Positions 1 through 8,658 of a DNA stretch of 64,000 nucleotides are shown here, piece after piece. The stretch lies in assembly GCF_012295615.1 (NCBI RefSeq), contig NZ_CP051183.1:1763001-1827000 (forward strand). Direction: 5' to 3'. How positions within the stretch are numbered: the first letter of the stretch is position 1; every line of letters begins with the position of its first letter. The translations under genes and the position numbers were made by a program. This DNA is from Bermanella marisrubri. GTDB lineage: Bacteria; Pseudomonadota; Gammaproteobacteria; Pseudomonadales; Oceanobacteraceae. The notes under the pieces were generated by a model. The model was not told where the DNA came from, did not search any database, and saw nothing but the letters and a program-made list of their open reading frames with translations.

Positions 1-719
1 TGAAAACTGGAAGTGCTCCTCTTGGGTTTGTTTCTAAGTTAACTGAAGAGGTGCGTAAGACACTTGGATATGCTGCACTGCGTTTGGTGCAAGGTGGGAT
101 TGATCGGAAAAGAGTGCCAAAGCATCTATATGCGGATTTGGATTTGAGACTTGAAGGGCTTTTACCCGGCTCCTCGAGGTTTATAGTTTCTGCAGCAGCA
201 GAAAGAGATTTATTAGATGATGGTTTAAGCAAAGGGGCCATCGAACGAGTTTTTTCCGTTCTTTCCTCAGAGGGCAAAGGACAAGAATTTCTCAATTCTG
301 TTAATGATCTAGGCCCATTGGGCGCTAAGAGTTTGCGGAATTTTTTAAAGATTATACGTTCCCATGATGCTGAGGCTGACTTCACGTGGACATATTCAGG
401 TGAGAAGGTTCTACATTGGGAAGGAAAAAAAGATGTTCTTGATTCAGTAACTGCTGCACTTGAGGTTACTAAGGTCATGGAAGAAGAGAGAGTAGTTCTC
501 CAAGGGAAAGTAGAGCTTCTAAGTAAACGTGAGCGAATAGATTTGCGATCTGTGGAAGGAAATCTCATAAAGATACTTTATCCCAAGCGCCTATTGTCAT
601 CTGTAAGCGAGCTACATCTTGAGCAAGAAGTAACACTTTATTGTCAAGTCACTGAAACTGAAAACCCTTTAACTAATGAATCGTCAGTCTTTTACGAACT
701 GCTAGAAATCAGAAGTTAA
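1..719 (+). CDS. Hypothetical protein, 5' end at window edge
   Basis: The reading frame is open from base 3 to the stop at 717-719. Bases 1-2 are 'tg', so a start codon could lie exactly across the window edge; the GTG at 51 is an internal alternative giving 222 residues. I do not recognise a family. The protein is soluble, mixed alpha/beta, without signal peptide or membrane segment; it has a helical, charged N-terminal half and a C-terminal half rich in beta-type stretches ending in FYELLEI. It is followed by an attC-like spacer and by broken genes on the same strand, so it is plausibly a cassette-type accessory gene. Function unknown. Confidence 0.6.
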   Translation, partial: KTGSAPLGFVSKLTEEVRKTLGYAALRLVQGGIDRKRVPKHLYADLDLRLEGLLPGSSRFIVSAAAERDLLDDGLSKGAIERVFSVLSSEGKGQEFLNSVNDLGPLGAKSLRNFLKIIRSHDAEADFTWTYSGEKVLHWEGKKDVLDSVTAALEVTKVMEEERVVLQGKVELLSKRERIDLRSVEGNLIKILYPKRLLSSVSELHLEQEVTLYCQVTETENPLTNESSVFYELLEIRS

Positions 720-790
720 TAAGTGACTAAGCCGCCGGTTTGCGCTGCCGCCCCGTCCCGCTAGCTTATCCAAGGTGTTATGTGAATAGG
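720..790 (+). repeat. attC-like spacer, candidate 1
   Basis: This GC-rich spacer lies between the stop of the first gene and the GTG start of the next. It contains an imperfect inverted pair (ACTAAGC near 728 and GCTTAT near 763) and ends in GTTATGT, which resembles an integron R' core site. A matching R'' core on the left is not clear, so this is a tentative call based mainly on position and the core-like end. Confidence 0.25.
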
Positions 791-798
791 GGGTTCCA

Positions 799-1203
799 GT
801 GAATAAGGTAGTCAAAGAACGCTTCGAGGAATATCCAGAAAATGCTCGCATTAGGCTAGAGGAGCTACGAAATCTAGTCTTTCAAATTGCATCTGAGCTA
901 GAGCTTGGTGAGATTGATGAAACACTAAAGTAGGGTGAGCCTAGCTTTAGTGTAAAAACAGGCAGCCCACTAAGAATGGACTGGAAGCTGAAATCGCCCA
1001 GCAATTATTACCTGTTCTTCAATTGCCAAACTAAGTTAGTCGATATATTTCGAGAACTGTATGGTGAAGAACTGGTGTTTCAAGGAAATAGAGCTATAGT
1101 TCTATCCTTATCGAAACCGCTGCCAGAAACAGCAATCAAGTCCTGTTTAGAGTTGGCTTTGGCCTATCAGCAGTGTAAAAATTTGCCTCTTTTGGGTGCT
1201 TGA
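799..1203 (+). pseudogene. DUF1801-type protein interrupted by one in-frame stop
   Basis: A GTG at 799 opens a frame that reads into an ETLK motif, hits TAG at 931-933, and then continues in the same frame with GEPSFSVKTGSP to the stop at 1201-1203. Proteins of the DUF1801 (YdhG-like) family that I recall have ETLKWGEPS at this point, so the stop replaces a tryptophan codon: TGG to TAG, a single base change. The rest of the domain (WKLKSPSNYYLFFNCQTKL, EGNRAI-like FQGNRAI, C-terminal NLPLLGA) is intact, for 134 codons including the stop. The gene is either a very recent pseudogene or a sequencing error. An internal start at 976 could make a C-terminal fragment. It sits between two attC-like spacers. 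Confidence 0.7.
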
Positions 1204-1204
1204 A

Positions 1205-1256
1205 GCAATTCATGTAAAAAAGCGTTTAAGGGGGTCGCCTTAACGCGGGGTTATGC
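1205..1256 (+). repeat. attC-like spacer, candidate 2
   Basis: Arms GCGTTTAAGG (1222-1231) and CCTTAACGC (1238-1246) pair perfectly except for one bulged T in the left arm; an extrahelical base in one arm is a hallmark of integron attC sites. The site ends in GTTATGC (1250-1256), an R'-like core, immediately before the Shine-Dalgarno sequence of the next gene. The left R'' core (GCAATTC against an expected GCATAAC) is poor. Candidate only. Confidence 0.4.
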
Positions 1257-1271
1257 GCAAAAGGAGGACTG

Positions 1272-1376
1272 GTGCATCGTTTAGCAGTCCCATGGATAGT
1301 GGCGTTACTTAGAGATATGGATATTCCTTTTTTGGTCTGTGGAGGACTTGCCGCAAGGGGATATGGCTCTGATCGC
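1272..1376 (+). pseudogene. Nucleotidyltransferase N-terminal fragment
   Basis: A GTG start at 1272 with AAGGAGG about five bases upstream encodes 35 residues ending GGLAARGYGSDR. This resembles the N-terminal GG-ARxYGS-R motif of small nucleotidyltransferase-fold proteins, where the catalytic aspartates should follow at once. Here the homology stops and the frame runs into the terminator and the antisense end of the neighbouring pump gene. It is a 5' remnant that lacks every catalytic aspartate. The good ribosome binding site shows that it was once an expressed cassette-like gene. Confidence 0.5.
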
Positions 1377-1384
1377 AATAAAAT

Positions 1385-1408
1385 AAAGCCCGCATTTGCG
1401 GGCTTTTG
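1385..1408. terminator. Bidirectional rho-independent terminator
   Basis: Nine-base arms AAAGCCCGC (1385-1393) and GCGGGCTTT (1398-1406) around a short ATTT loop, flanked by A and T runs. It serves the pump gene on the minus strand, whose stop is at 1425. Confidence 0.85.
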
Positions 1409-1424
1409 TATTTCTAAATGCAAT

Positions 1425-4400
1425 CTAAATTTTGACTTTAACAAACCACCTATATGCTGCAGGTAATATAAAGAGAGTTACCAGCGTTGATGAAATCAAC
1501 CCACCAACCACAACCGTAGCCAATGGCTTTTGCACTTCGCTACCAGTGCCTGTAGCAAACAATAATGGCAACAAACCCAGTGAGGTTGTGAGTGCGGTCA
1601 TAAGAACGGGGCGAAGTCGATCTCTTGCCGCCTGAATGCTGGCATGGTTGATGGTGTGGTTGGTTTTAATGAGATGGTTTAAGTGACTCACTAATACCAA
1701 ACCATTTTCTAGCGCAATACCGAACAGAGCGATAAACCCAACTGATGCTGGCACAGATAAACTCTGGCCGCTTACCCATAATGCAATAATGCCGCCCACT
1801 AAGGCCAGTGGAATATTAAGCATGATCAGCATGGCATTGCTGAATGAATTGAAGTTTGCGTATAGTAGAATCAAAACAAGCAAAAGCGTAATTGGAATGA
1901 CGATCATCAAACGCTGGTTGGCTTTTTGCTGCAATTCAAATTGCCCGCCCCAATTAACAAAGTATCCGGGTGGCAATGTGATGCTTTCTTGAATGCGTTG
2001 ATTCGCTTCTTCGACAAAAGAACCCATATCTCGTCCACGCACATTAGCTTGTATAGTAATAAAACGTTGACTGTTTTCACGCGTAATTTGACGAGGGCCA
2101 ATTACTTCCTCAATCTTTGCTAATTGTGCGAGCGGAATAAGTTGTCCCTGTGGGTTTTCAATAATCAATTGCTGAATGTCTGCAATATCGTGTCTCGATT
2201 GTTCTTGCAGTCTTAGGTTTATATCAAAACGTCGAACTCCTTGGAAGATTTGTCCGGCATGAGTGCCGCCCACTGCAATACTGATCGTGTCTTGTATGGT
2301 TTGTACATTCAGTCCATAGCGGGCAATGGCCGATTGATCCAAGGTAATTTTAACCTGAGGCGTACCTGATATTTGATCCTTTTGCACATCCTGTGCGCCG
2401 TCCACCTGCCTGATGATCGCTTCAATTTCCTGGGCCTTTTGATTGAGGATTTCTAAGTCCTCACCAAATAACTTAATGGCCAATTCCGCTTTTGTACCGG
2501 TCAGCAATTCATCCACTGCCGCTGCAATGGGTTGTGTGAAGTTAAACTGAGCCCCTGGAAAATCTTCAAATGCATGGCTGAAAGCGGAATATAGGTCTTC
2601 CAAATTATCGGCAGTTTGCCACTCGGATTTTGGTTTCAGTGCAACAAAGATTTCTGCACTATTTACTGGATCTGCATGGGCGCCTACCTCGCCACGACCG
2701 ATGCGCGTGACGACTTTTTCTACTTCTGGAAATTGCGCAAGTAGGTCTTGCTCGAACACATTCATAGTGGATTTGGCTTTTTCTAAAGAAATTGAAGGCG
2801 CCATTGTTGCGCGAATCAAAAGATCACCTTCGTTTAAACGCGGCACAAACTCACTGCCTAAGCGCGGCGTAATGGCAATGCCCGCTGCTAGTAAAGCAAG
2901 GGCAAAACAAGCCGTCAGTTTACGGTGATGGACGAAGCGTTGAATGAGAGGTGCATAGATCTTATCAATGCCGAACATCAAGCGGTCGGAAAGGGATAGC
3001 TTGTCAGTATTGCTTGGCTTCATGAAAAGCTGCGCAATAGCAGGCGCCAATAGTAGGGCGTAGAGCAAGGAACCCAGCATCGCTATAGATACGGTATAGG
3101 CGAGTGGACGGAACGTAGTGCCTTCTACACCCTGCAGTGTAAACAAAGGGATAAAGACAATGATGATAATGCTAATGGCAAACGCAATGGGGCGAGCCAT
3201 GGCTTTGCACGCTCTTGCTATCAATGTTTGTATTGGTAGGCCGTGCTGACTGTTTTTAAGCTCTTGATCTATGTGTTCGGTGATGACCACTGCACCATCC
3301 ACCATCATACCGATGGCGATGGCCAAGCCGCCAAGTGACATAAGGTTGGCCGAAATGCCCAAGTAGTACATGGCAATAAAGGTGAAGCAAACAGAAAATG
3401 GAATAGACAAGGCAACGATGACACTTGGTCGAATGCGACCCATGAATAACCATAGAATACCTATAACTAAAACAATCCCCATTAGCAATGCATTGATGAC
3501 AGTGTTGATGGCGGCACTAACCAAGCTGGCTTGGTCATAATATGGGGTTACTTGCATGCCTTCGGGCAAGTTGTTATTAATTTCTTTAAGACGTGCCTTG
3601 GTGGCATTAATAACTTCTGAGGTATTGCTACCCATGAGTTTTAATACCATGCCAACAACGGCTTCACCTTTGCCGTTGGCAATTGTAAGGCCGCGACGAA
3701 TCTCACCACCAATTTTAATTTCGCCCAAAGATTCAAGATAAACAGGCGAGCCATTGATGGTTTTGACGACGATGTTTTTTAAATCGTCTAGTCCTGTGGC
3801 TAATCCAACGGAGCGAACAATGTATTCCTCATCATTCTTTACCAAGAACTGAGCACCGGTATTGCCATTATTATTTTCTATGATGGATTTTACTTGCGGC
3901 AGTGTGATGTCATATTGCAGTAATGCATTGGGATCAATATTGACCTGAAACTGTTTAACTTGGCCGCCAATGGAAAGAATTTCGGTCACACCTTTAACAG
4001 TTTGCAAGTTGTATTTGACAATCCAGTCTTGTACTTCTCGCAATTGCTCCAAGCTATATCGACCACTGGTATCTTCAAGTATATAAAACAGAATTTGACC
4101 TAAGCCTGTGGTGATAGGGCCCATAACGGGTTCACCAAATCCGGAAGGGATGTCGGATTTTGCAGTTTGCAATCGTTCCCCCACCAATTGCCGTGCAAAA
4201 TAAATATCAGTGCCGTCTTCAAAATAAATATTGATAACAGAAAGCCCGAAATTAGAAATAGAACGCACATGATCCAGATTGGGTAATCCGTTCATGCTAC
4301 TTTCAATGGGGTAGGTAATGTACTTCTCTACTTCTTCAGGAGCCAGTCCATCCGTCTCAACAAATACTTGCACCAGTGAGGGTGAAATATCGGGGTAGGC

Positions 4401-4508
4401 GTCTACCGGTAAAATACGATAAATGTAACTTCCACCTATAAGAACGGCGATAGCAATAAAGATGATAGGCAGCCGAAAAGCGAGAGCTGCATCGATTAAT
4501 CTATTCAT
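1425..4508 (-). CDS. Heavy-metal efflux RND permease, CusA/CzcA family
   Basis: This inner-membrane proton-driven pump of the HME-RND class exports metal cations from periplasm or cytoplasm through a tripartite complex. The 1027 residues show the usual layout of an N-terminal membrane helix, a large periplasmic loop, helices 2-6, a second loop and helices 8-12. The TM1 exit reads LPVDAYPDISP, and TM4 carries VDGAVVITEH with the essential Asp and Glu. The first Asp of the CzcA signature (DFG-x3-DG) is replaced by AIG, so cation specificity is uncertain (Cu/Ag or Zn/Co/Cd). I chose the ATG at 4508, which has AGGAGCG in front and clears the upstream stop, over the start at 4544 that overlaps it. 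It is the last gene of the operon; no outer-membrane channel gene is adjacent. Confidence 0.92.
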   Translation of the reverse strand: MNRLIDAALAFRLPIIFIAIAVLIGGSYIYRILPVDAYPDISPSLVQVFVETDGLAPEEVEKYITYPIESSMNGLPNLDHVRSISNFGLSVINIYFEDGTDIYFARQLVGERLQTAKSDIPSGFGEPVMGPITTGLGQILFYILEDTSGRYSLEQLREVQDWIVKYNLQTVKGVTEILSIGGQVKQFQVNIDPNALLQYDITLPQVKSIIENNNGNTGAQFLVKNDEEYIVRSVGLATGLDDLKNIVVKTINGSPVYLESLGEIKIGGEIRRGLTIANGKGEAVVGMVLKLMGSNTSEVINATKARLKEINNNLPEGMQVTPYYDQASLVSAAINTVINALLMGIVLVIGILWLFMGRIRPSVIVALSIPFSVCFTFIAMYYLGISANLMSLGGLAIAIGMMVDGAVVITEHIDQELKNSQHGLPIQTLIARACKAMARPIAFAISIIIIVFIPLFTLQGVEGTTFRPLAYTVSIAMLGSLLYALLLAPAIAQLFMKPSNTDKLSLSDRLMFGIDKIYAPLIQRFVHHRKLTACFALALLAAGIAITPRLGSEFVPRLNEGDLLIRATMAPSISLEKAKSTMNVFEQDLLAQFPEVEKVVTRIGRGEVGAHADPVNSAEIFVALKPKSEWQTADNLEDLYSAFSHAFEDFPGAQFNFTQPIAAAVDELLTGTKAELAIKLFGEDLEILNQKAQEIEAIIRQVDGAQDVQKDQISGTPQVKITLDQSAIARYGLNVQTIQDTISIAVGGTHAGQIFQGVRRFDINLRLQEQSRHDIADIQQLIIENPQGQLIPLAQLAKIEEVIGPRQITRENSQRFITIQANVRGRDMGSFVEEANQRIQESITLPPGYFVNWGGQFELQQKANQRLMIVIPITLLLVLILLYANFNSFSNAMLIMLNIPLALVGGIIALWVSGQSLSVPASVGFIALFGIALENGLVLVSHLNHLIKTNHTINHASIQAARDRLRPVLMTALTTSLGLLPLLFATGTGSEVQKPLATVVVGGLISSTLVTLFILPAAYRWFVKVKI

Positions 4509-4521
4509 GATGCGCTCCTTA

Positions 4522-5469
4522 CTAGTGGTTATGACCGGATTCAAATTCGCTTTTTTCCAGTTGTGCTTTTAATAAAAAGGCACCTCTGGAAACATAGGTT
4601 TGATCTTGATTTAAACCAGACAATACCTCTGACTTTGTATTACCTCGTAAGCCTAATTTAATTGGCGTGGCTTCCCATTCGTTTTCATGCTGAATGAATA
4701 CATGGGGTTGCTTATCGATTTCAATGATGGCGCTATTGGGGATGGCAATATTGACGGGCGTGGCATCAGAGACAATGGAGGCACTGACAAAACTGCCTGG
4801 TTTCCAAAGTCCGTTTTGGTTATTTAAGAAGACGCGGGCTAAGCCAGAACGTGTATCGCTATCAACAACCGGAGCGATATAGCCAATATTGGCTTTGCTT
4901 TCAATCTTGCTATTGAGTTTCTTAATGATCACTTGTTGGCCTAGCTTGATTTGATCAAGCAGGTGAGGGTAGATGGTGATGTCTACCCAAACCTGTTTGA
5001 GATTGGCTACGACAAACGCTGTGTCATCTGGCTGTAGATGCTCGCCCTGAGCAATGTGGCGATTAATTATGGTCCCATCAATCAGAGAGATAAGATTGAA
5101 ACGCGCTAGTGTTTCAGAGCTTTCCGCCAGAGCAAGGTTGTCTCCGGCTTTTACCGTATCTCCTATCTTGGCGTAAACCTGTTTTATTTTGGCTGGAAAG
5201 CGCGGTGAAATATGCGCCACCTGATCGCTATCTAATTGCACGCTGCCAGGCAGCTCTATTTTGCTTTCTATGATGCCCGTCTTAGCGGTGGCAAATTCGG
5301 TATCGAAGCGCGCCAAGTAGTCTTTGGAAAAGCTTAGGTGTGCCCCTTGCTCGGTTTCACTTTCATGATTATGTGAGTCACTTTTGTTGTCATGTTCGTG
5401 ATTGTGGGTCTCTGCGCACGCAGCAATAAGCACCATAAGAATGGCGCCGACAAATATTCTGTACAGCAT
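4522..5469 (-). CDS. RND periplasmic adaptor lipoprotein, CusB/CzcB type
   Basis: This membrane-fusion protein joins the RND pump to an outer-membrane channel. The signal peptide ends in a lipobox (LIAAC, Cys18), so it should be lipid-anchored. The mature N-terminus is a His/Asp/Glu-rich metal-binding stretch (HNHEHDNK, SHNHES), and the protein ends in HNH. The middle shows the barrel-sandwich hybrid (GDTVKAGDNLALAES, then DGTIINRHIAQGEHL) and the beta-barrel domain. At 315 residues it is shorter than most CzcB/CusB proteins because the alpha-hairpin is very reduced. It lies 13 bases upstream of the pump gene. The His-rich ends suggest metal capture before hand-over. Confidence 0.88.
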   Translation of the reverse strand: MLYRIFVGAILMVLIAACAETHNHEHDNKSDSHNHESETEQGAHLSFSKDYLARFDTEFATAKTGIIESKIELPGSVQLDSDQVAHISPRFPAKIKQVYAKIGDTVKAGDNLALAESSETLARFNLISLIDGTIINRHIAQGEHLQPDDTAFVVANLKQVWVDITIYPHLLDQIKLGQQVIIKKLNSKIESKANIGYIAPVVDSDTRSGLARVFLNNQNGLWKPGSFVSASIVSDATPVNIAIPNSAIIEIDKQPHVFIQHENEWEATPIKLGLRGNTKSEVLSGLNQDQTYVSRGAFLLKAQLEKSEFESGHNH

Positions 5470-5519
5470 GGATTCTATTCCTAATGTGAAATCTAATTAA
5501 TTGAATTGTTTAGACGAGA

Positions 5520-5825
5520 TTAGGAATGCTGTTTAGGTGGTGGGGTGGGTGGTTGTGGGCTTTGTGATTCGGCAAACTTGGTAACAGGCAATGCTTGATT
5601 GGCGACTTTTTTGATGTTGTGAATGATTTTCGCTTGCTCAGCCAGATAATGATGGCCATGTGCATGGCAGCAGTGGTGATGGCCTGCTGCATCGCCATTG
5701 GCGTTGTGTTGGTCATGAGAATGAATATGCGTTTCGTGCAGATGATTTGACTCGGTGTGAGACATATCGCTTGCCGTAGTGTTGATGGCAATTAAGATCA
5801 GAAAAAACAAGTAGACGAATCGCAT
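5520..5825 (-). CDS. Small secreted His/Cys-rich protein, likely metal-binding
   Basis: The 101-residue product starts with a clear signal peptide (MRFVYLFFLILIAINTTAS) followed by a strongly His-rich segment (HLHETHIHSHDQH, GHHHCCHAHGHHY) and a Pro-rich tail (PQPPTPPPKQHS). An overlapping frame (5510-5791) has neither a signal peptide nor an ordered composition and was discarded. The gene is first in the metal efflux operon, about 50 bases before the adaptor. I infer a periplasmic metal chelator or chaperone for the efflux complex. No named family was recognised. Confidence 0.7.
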   Translation of the reverse strand: MRFVYLFFLILIAINTTASDMSHTESNHLHETHIHSHDQHNANGDAAGHHHCCHAHGHHYLAEQAKIIHNIKKVANQALPVTKFAESQSPQPPTPPPKQHS

Positions 5826-5902
5826 AAATGCATCTTAATTCGAGGTCTTATTAAACGCAATAAGAGTACGATCGGCAATGTGAAGAATGGTTCAGGCCTA
5901 AA

Positions 5903-5936
5903 CAAAAAAAAACGCGGCCGAAGCCGCGTTTTTTTA
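5903..5936. terminator. Bidirectional rho-independent terminator
   Basis: Stem CGCGGC (5913-5918) / GCCGCG (5923-5928), extended by A and T runs, with a CGAA tetraloop. It ends the malate synthase transcript on the minus strand. Confidence 0.88.
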
Positions 5937-5957
5937 TTGCAACTTAAGACTCAAGAA

Positions 5958-8144
5958 TTACTTGATGCCTTTTGCTGCTTTGAACTTCAAGCGGTAAGCG
6001 TGAAGTAGAGGCTCTGTGTAACCGCTTGGCTGCTCTTTACCTTTGAATATAAGGTCAGAAGCCGCTTGGAAAGCGATTGTATTGAAGTCAGGCGCCATGT
6101 TGATGTAGTGCGGGTCATTTGCATTCTGTTCATCAACGATTTTTGCCATGCGCTTCAAGCTTTCTTCAACTTGCTCTTGAGTACAGATGCCGTGCTCTAA
6201 CCAGTTGGCAACGTGCTGAGAAGAGATACGCAGTGTAGCGCGGTCTTCCATTAGACCAACGTTGTTGATATCAGGTACCTTTGAACAACCAACACCTTGG
6301 TCTACCCAGCGAACAACGTAGCCAAGAATACCCTGACAGTTGTTATCTAGCTCTTTTTGGATTTCTTCAGCAGTCAATGCTTTAGCGGCTGCTTCATCCA
6401 TTAGAGGAATAGTTAGGATGTCATCAACGTTCGCGTGCTGGCGAGTCTTAAGCGTGTCCTGAGTCGCGAATACATCTACCTGATGGTAGTGGATTGCGTG
6501 AAGGGCAGCTGCTGTTGGGGATGGAACCCAAGCTGTGTTTGCACCAGCTTTCGGGTGACCAATTTTTTGCTCCATCATCATGCCCATTTCATCAGGGATA
6601 GGCCACATGCCTTTACCGATCTGCGCACGACCTTGAAGACCTGTTTCTAGGCCTGTGTCTACGTTCCAGTCTTCATAAGCATTGATCCAAGTTTGCTGCT
6701 TCATGACTGTCTTAGGTACAAAAGGACCCGCTAGCATTGAAGTGTGGATCTCGTCACCAGTACGGTCTAGGAAGCCAGTGTTGATGAATACAACACGGTC
6801 TTTTGCTGCACGGATACACTCTTTAAGGTTGACCGTAGTACGACGCTCTTCGTCCATGATACCCATCTTCATGGTGAAGCGAGGTAGGCCAAGTGCATCT
6901 TCAACGCGACCGAATAGCTCGTTTGCGAAAGCCACTTCTTCTGGGCCATGCATCTTCGGCTTAACGATGTTTACAGAACCCGTAGTGGAGTTCTGGAATG
7001 GGCTGTTGCCCTTGATGTCGTGAATCGCGATAAGTGTTGTTACCACGCCATCCATGATGCCTTCAGGGATTTCAGAACCGTCTTCTAGTAAGATCGCGGG
7101 GTTCGTCATTAGGTGACCAACGTTACGAACGAATAGCATAGAGCGGCCTTTCAACTTAAGTGTTGAGCCGTCAGGTGCTGTGTATTCGCGATCTGGGTTC
7201 ATTACGCGAGTGAAAGTTTTACCACCTTTTGAAACTTCTTCAGAAAGGTCGCCCTTCATAAGGCCTAACCAGTTGCCGTAAGTTACAACTTTGTCGGCAG
7301 CATCAACGGCTGCTACTGAGTCTTCGCAGTCCATGATGGTGGTTAGAGCGGCTTCCATCAGTACATCTTTAACACCAGCAGCGTCAGTTTGACCAATAGG
7401 GCTTTCGGCATCGATTTGAATTTCTAGGTGTAGACCGTTGTTTTTAAGAAGAACGGCAGTTGGAGCTGCTTCTTCGCCGTTGAAACCAGTGAATTTCTCT
7501 TCTTCTTTAAGACCAGTGGTTGAGCCGTCGGCCAAAGTAACAACAAGCTTGCCACCTTCGATAGCGTATTTAGTGCTGTCTTTGTGAGAGCCGTTTGCTA
7601 GAGGCGCCGCTGTATCTAATACGTTGCGAGCATAGGCGATTACTTTGTCACCGCGCACTTTGTTGTAGCCAGTGCCTTTTTCAGCGCCGTCTGTCTCAGG
7701 GATAACGGTAGTTCCGTAAAGCGCATCGTACAAAGAACCCCAGCGAGCGTTAGATGCATTCAATGCGAAACGCGCATTCATTACTGGTACAACCAGCTGA
7801 GGACCCGCCATTTCAGCGATTTCTGGTTCTACGTTTTCGGTAGTTGCTTCGAAATCAGAACCTTCTTCTACTAGGTAGCCAATCTCTTGAAGGAATGCTT
7901 TGTATTCAGCGAAATCATGGGCTTTGCCTTGACGCTCTTTGTGGAACGCATCAATTTTAGCTTGAATGTCATCACGCTTAGCTAGAAGCGCTTTGTTCTT
8001 AGGAGCTAGTTCGTTGGCAATAGCGCTAAACTCAGACCAGAACTTCTCTTGGTCTACGCCAGTACCTGGGATAGCTTTTTCATTAACAAAATCATAAAGC
8101 TCTTTTGCGACTTGCAAGCCGCTAACTTGAATGCGATCAGTCAT
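5958..8144 (-). CDS. glcB: Malate synthase G
   Basis: This cytosolic enzyme condenses glyoxylate with acetyl-CoA to malate, the second step of the glyoxylate shunt used for growth on acetate, fatty acids or glycolate. The 728 residues match the G isoform (about 720) rather than the shorter A isoform. Family motifs visible are [31 protein letters not shown] with the catalytic-core arginine region, and [11 protein letters not shown] near the C-terminal Asp. The start ATG at 8144 is followed by the conserved [14 protein letters not shown]. The gene is single, with its own terminator. A dyad at 8178-8203 upstream may be an operator. No isocitrate lyase or regulator gene is next to it. Confidence 0.97.
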   Translation of the reverse strand: MTDRIQVSGLQVAKELYDFVNEKAIPGTGVDQEKFWSEFSAIANELAPKNKALLAKRDDIQAKIDAFHKERQGKAHDFAEYKAFLQEIGYLVEEGSDFEATTENVEPEIAEMAGPQLVVPVMNARFALNASNARWGSLYDALYGTTVIPETDGAEKGTGYNKVRGDKVIAYARNVLDTAAPLANGSHKDSTKYAIEGGKLVVTLADGSTTGLKEEEKFTGFNGEEAAPTAVLLKNNGLHLEIQIDAESPIGQTDAAGVKDVLMEAALTTIMDCEDSVAAVDAADKVVTYGNWLGLMKGDLSEEVSKGGKTFTRVMNPDREYTAPDGSTLKLKGRSMLFVRNVGHLMTNPAILLEDGSEIPEGIMDGVVTTLIAIHDIKGNSPFQNSTTGSVNIVKPKMHGPEEVAFANELFGRVEDALGLPRFTMKMGIMDEERRTTVNLKECIRAAKDRVVFINTGFLDRTGDEIHTSMLAGPFVPKTVMKQQTWINAYEDWNVDTGLETGLQGRAQIGKGMWPIPDEMGMMMEQKIGHPKAGANTAWVPSPTAAALHAIHYHQVDVFATQDTLKTRQHANVDDILTIPLMDEAAAKALTAEEIQKELDNNCQGILGYVVRWVDQGVGCSKVPDINNVGLMEDRATLRISSQHVANWLEHGICTQEQVEESLKRMAKIVDEQNANDPHYINMAPDFNTIAFQAASDLIFKGKEQPSGYTEPLLHAYRLKFKAAKGIK

Positions 8145-8177
8145 TGTATGCCTCAGTTGTGTGCTGAACGGTTAATA

Positions 8178-8203
8178 AATTATCGCACCAAATAACGATA
8201 ATT
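8178..8203. promoter_or_regulatory. Dyad upstream of glcB
   Basis: Perfect 8-base arms AATTATCG (8178-8185) and CGATAATT (8196-8203) separated by 10 bases, 34-59 bases before the glcB start. The size and position suit a dimeric regulator. Which protein binds it is unknown. Confidence 0.4.
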
Positions 8204-8424
8204 CACCCATGTTCTGCTTAATAAGCCTTGTGGGTGTTTAGCATAAAATCCGCTCAAGAGAAGGGCCTTATGCAACAAGGCGAAAAAAAGTGGCCAAGAT
8301 TCTACACGAAATCCTGCATCATTTCATACATCTATGGCCTTTATACTGGGTATAAATCAGGGCTATAGAGGGTTGGCGGTGCAGCTTAACTGGGCTAGAC
8401 TGGGTGAAAATCAGGTCATCTCAT

Positions 8425-8658
8425 ATGCAGCAAGTCGAATTATTCCCAGTTCCCAACCCGTGTGTCGGGGTTTGTCAAAGCAATGCCAAAGGCTATTGCA
8501 TGGGATGCTTGCGCTCGCGGGTCGAGCGCCAGAAGTGGAATGAGATGATGCCTGCGGAAAAAATGAAGGTTCTGGACCTTTGTAAGCTTCGTAAGCAAAA
8601 ACTCGAAGCCATTATCGCGAAAAAGAAAGCCCAGCAAGATTCACAGCTCTCAGACTAA
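8425..8658 (+). CDS. DUF1289 domain protein
   Basis: This small protein (77 residues from the ATG at 8425) has the DUF1289 signature: PCVGVC, then GYCMGCLRS, then a Glu and Trp (VERQKW). The four cysteines could form a small metal or Fe-S site. The function is not established. I prefer the ATG at 8425, with AGG about nine bases upstream, over the in-frame GTG at 8404, which has no ribosome binding site. The gene is convergent with the next one, and the last four bases overlap it (8655-8658). Confidence 0.85.
   Translation: MQQVELFPVPNPCVGVCQSNAKGYCMGCLRSRVERQKWNEMMPAEKMKVLDLCKLRKQKLEAIIAKKKAQQDSQLSD

Noticed and set aside
5510-5791. 93-residue minus-strand frame in the His-rich gene
   Set aside because: It overlaps the 5520-5825 gene out of frame; only the latter has a signal peptide and an orderly metal-binding composition.
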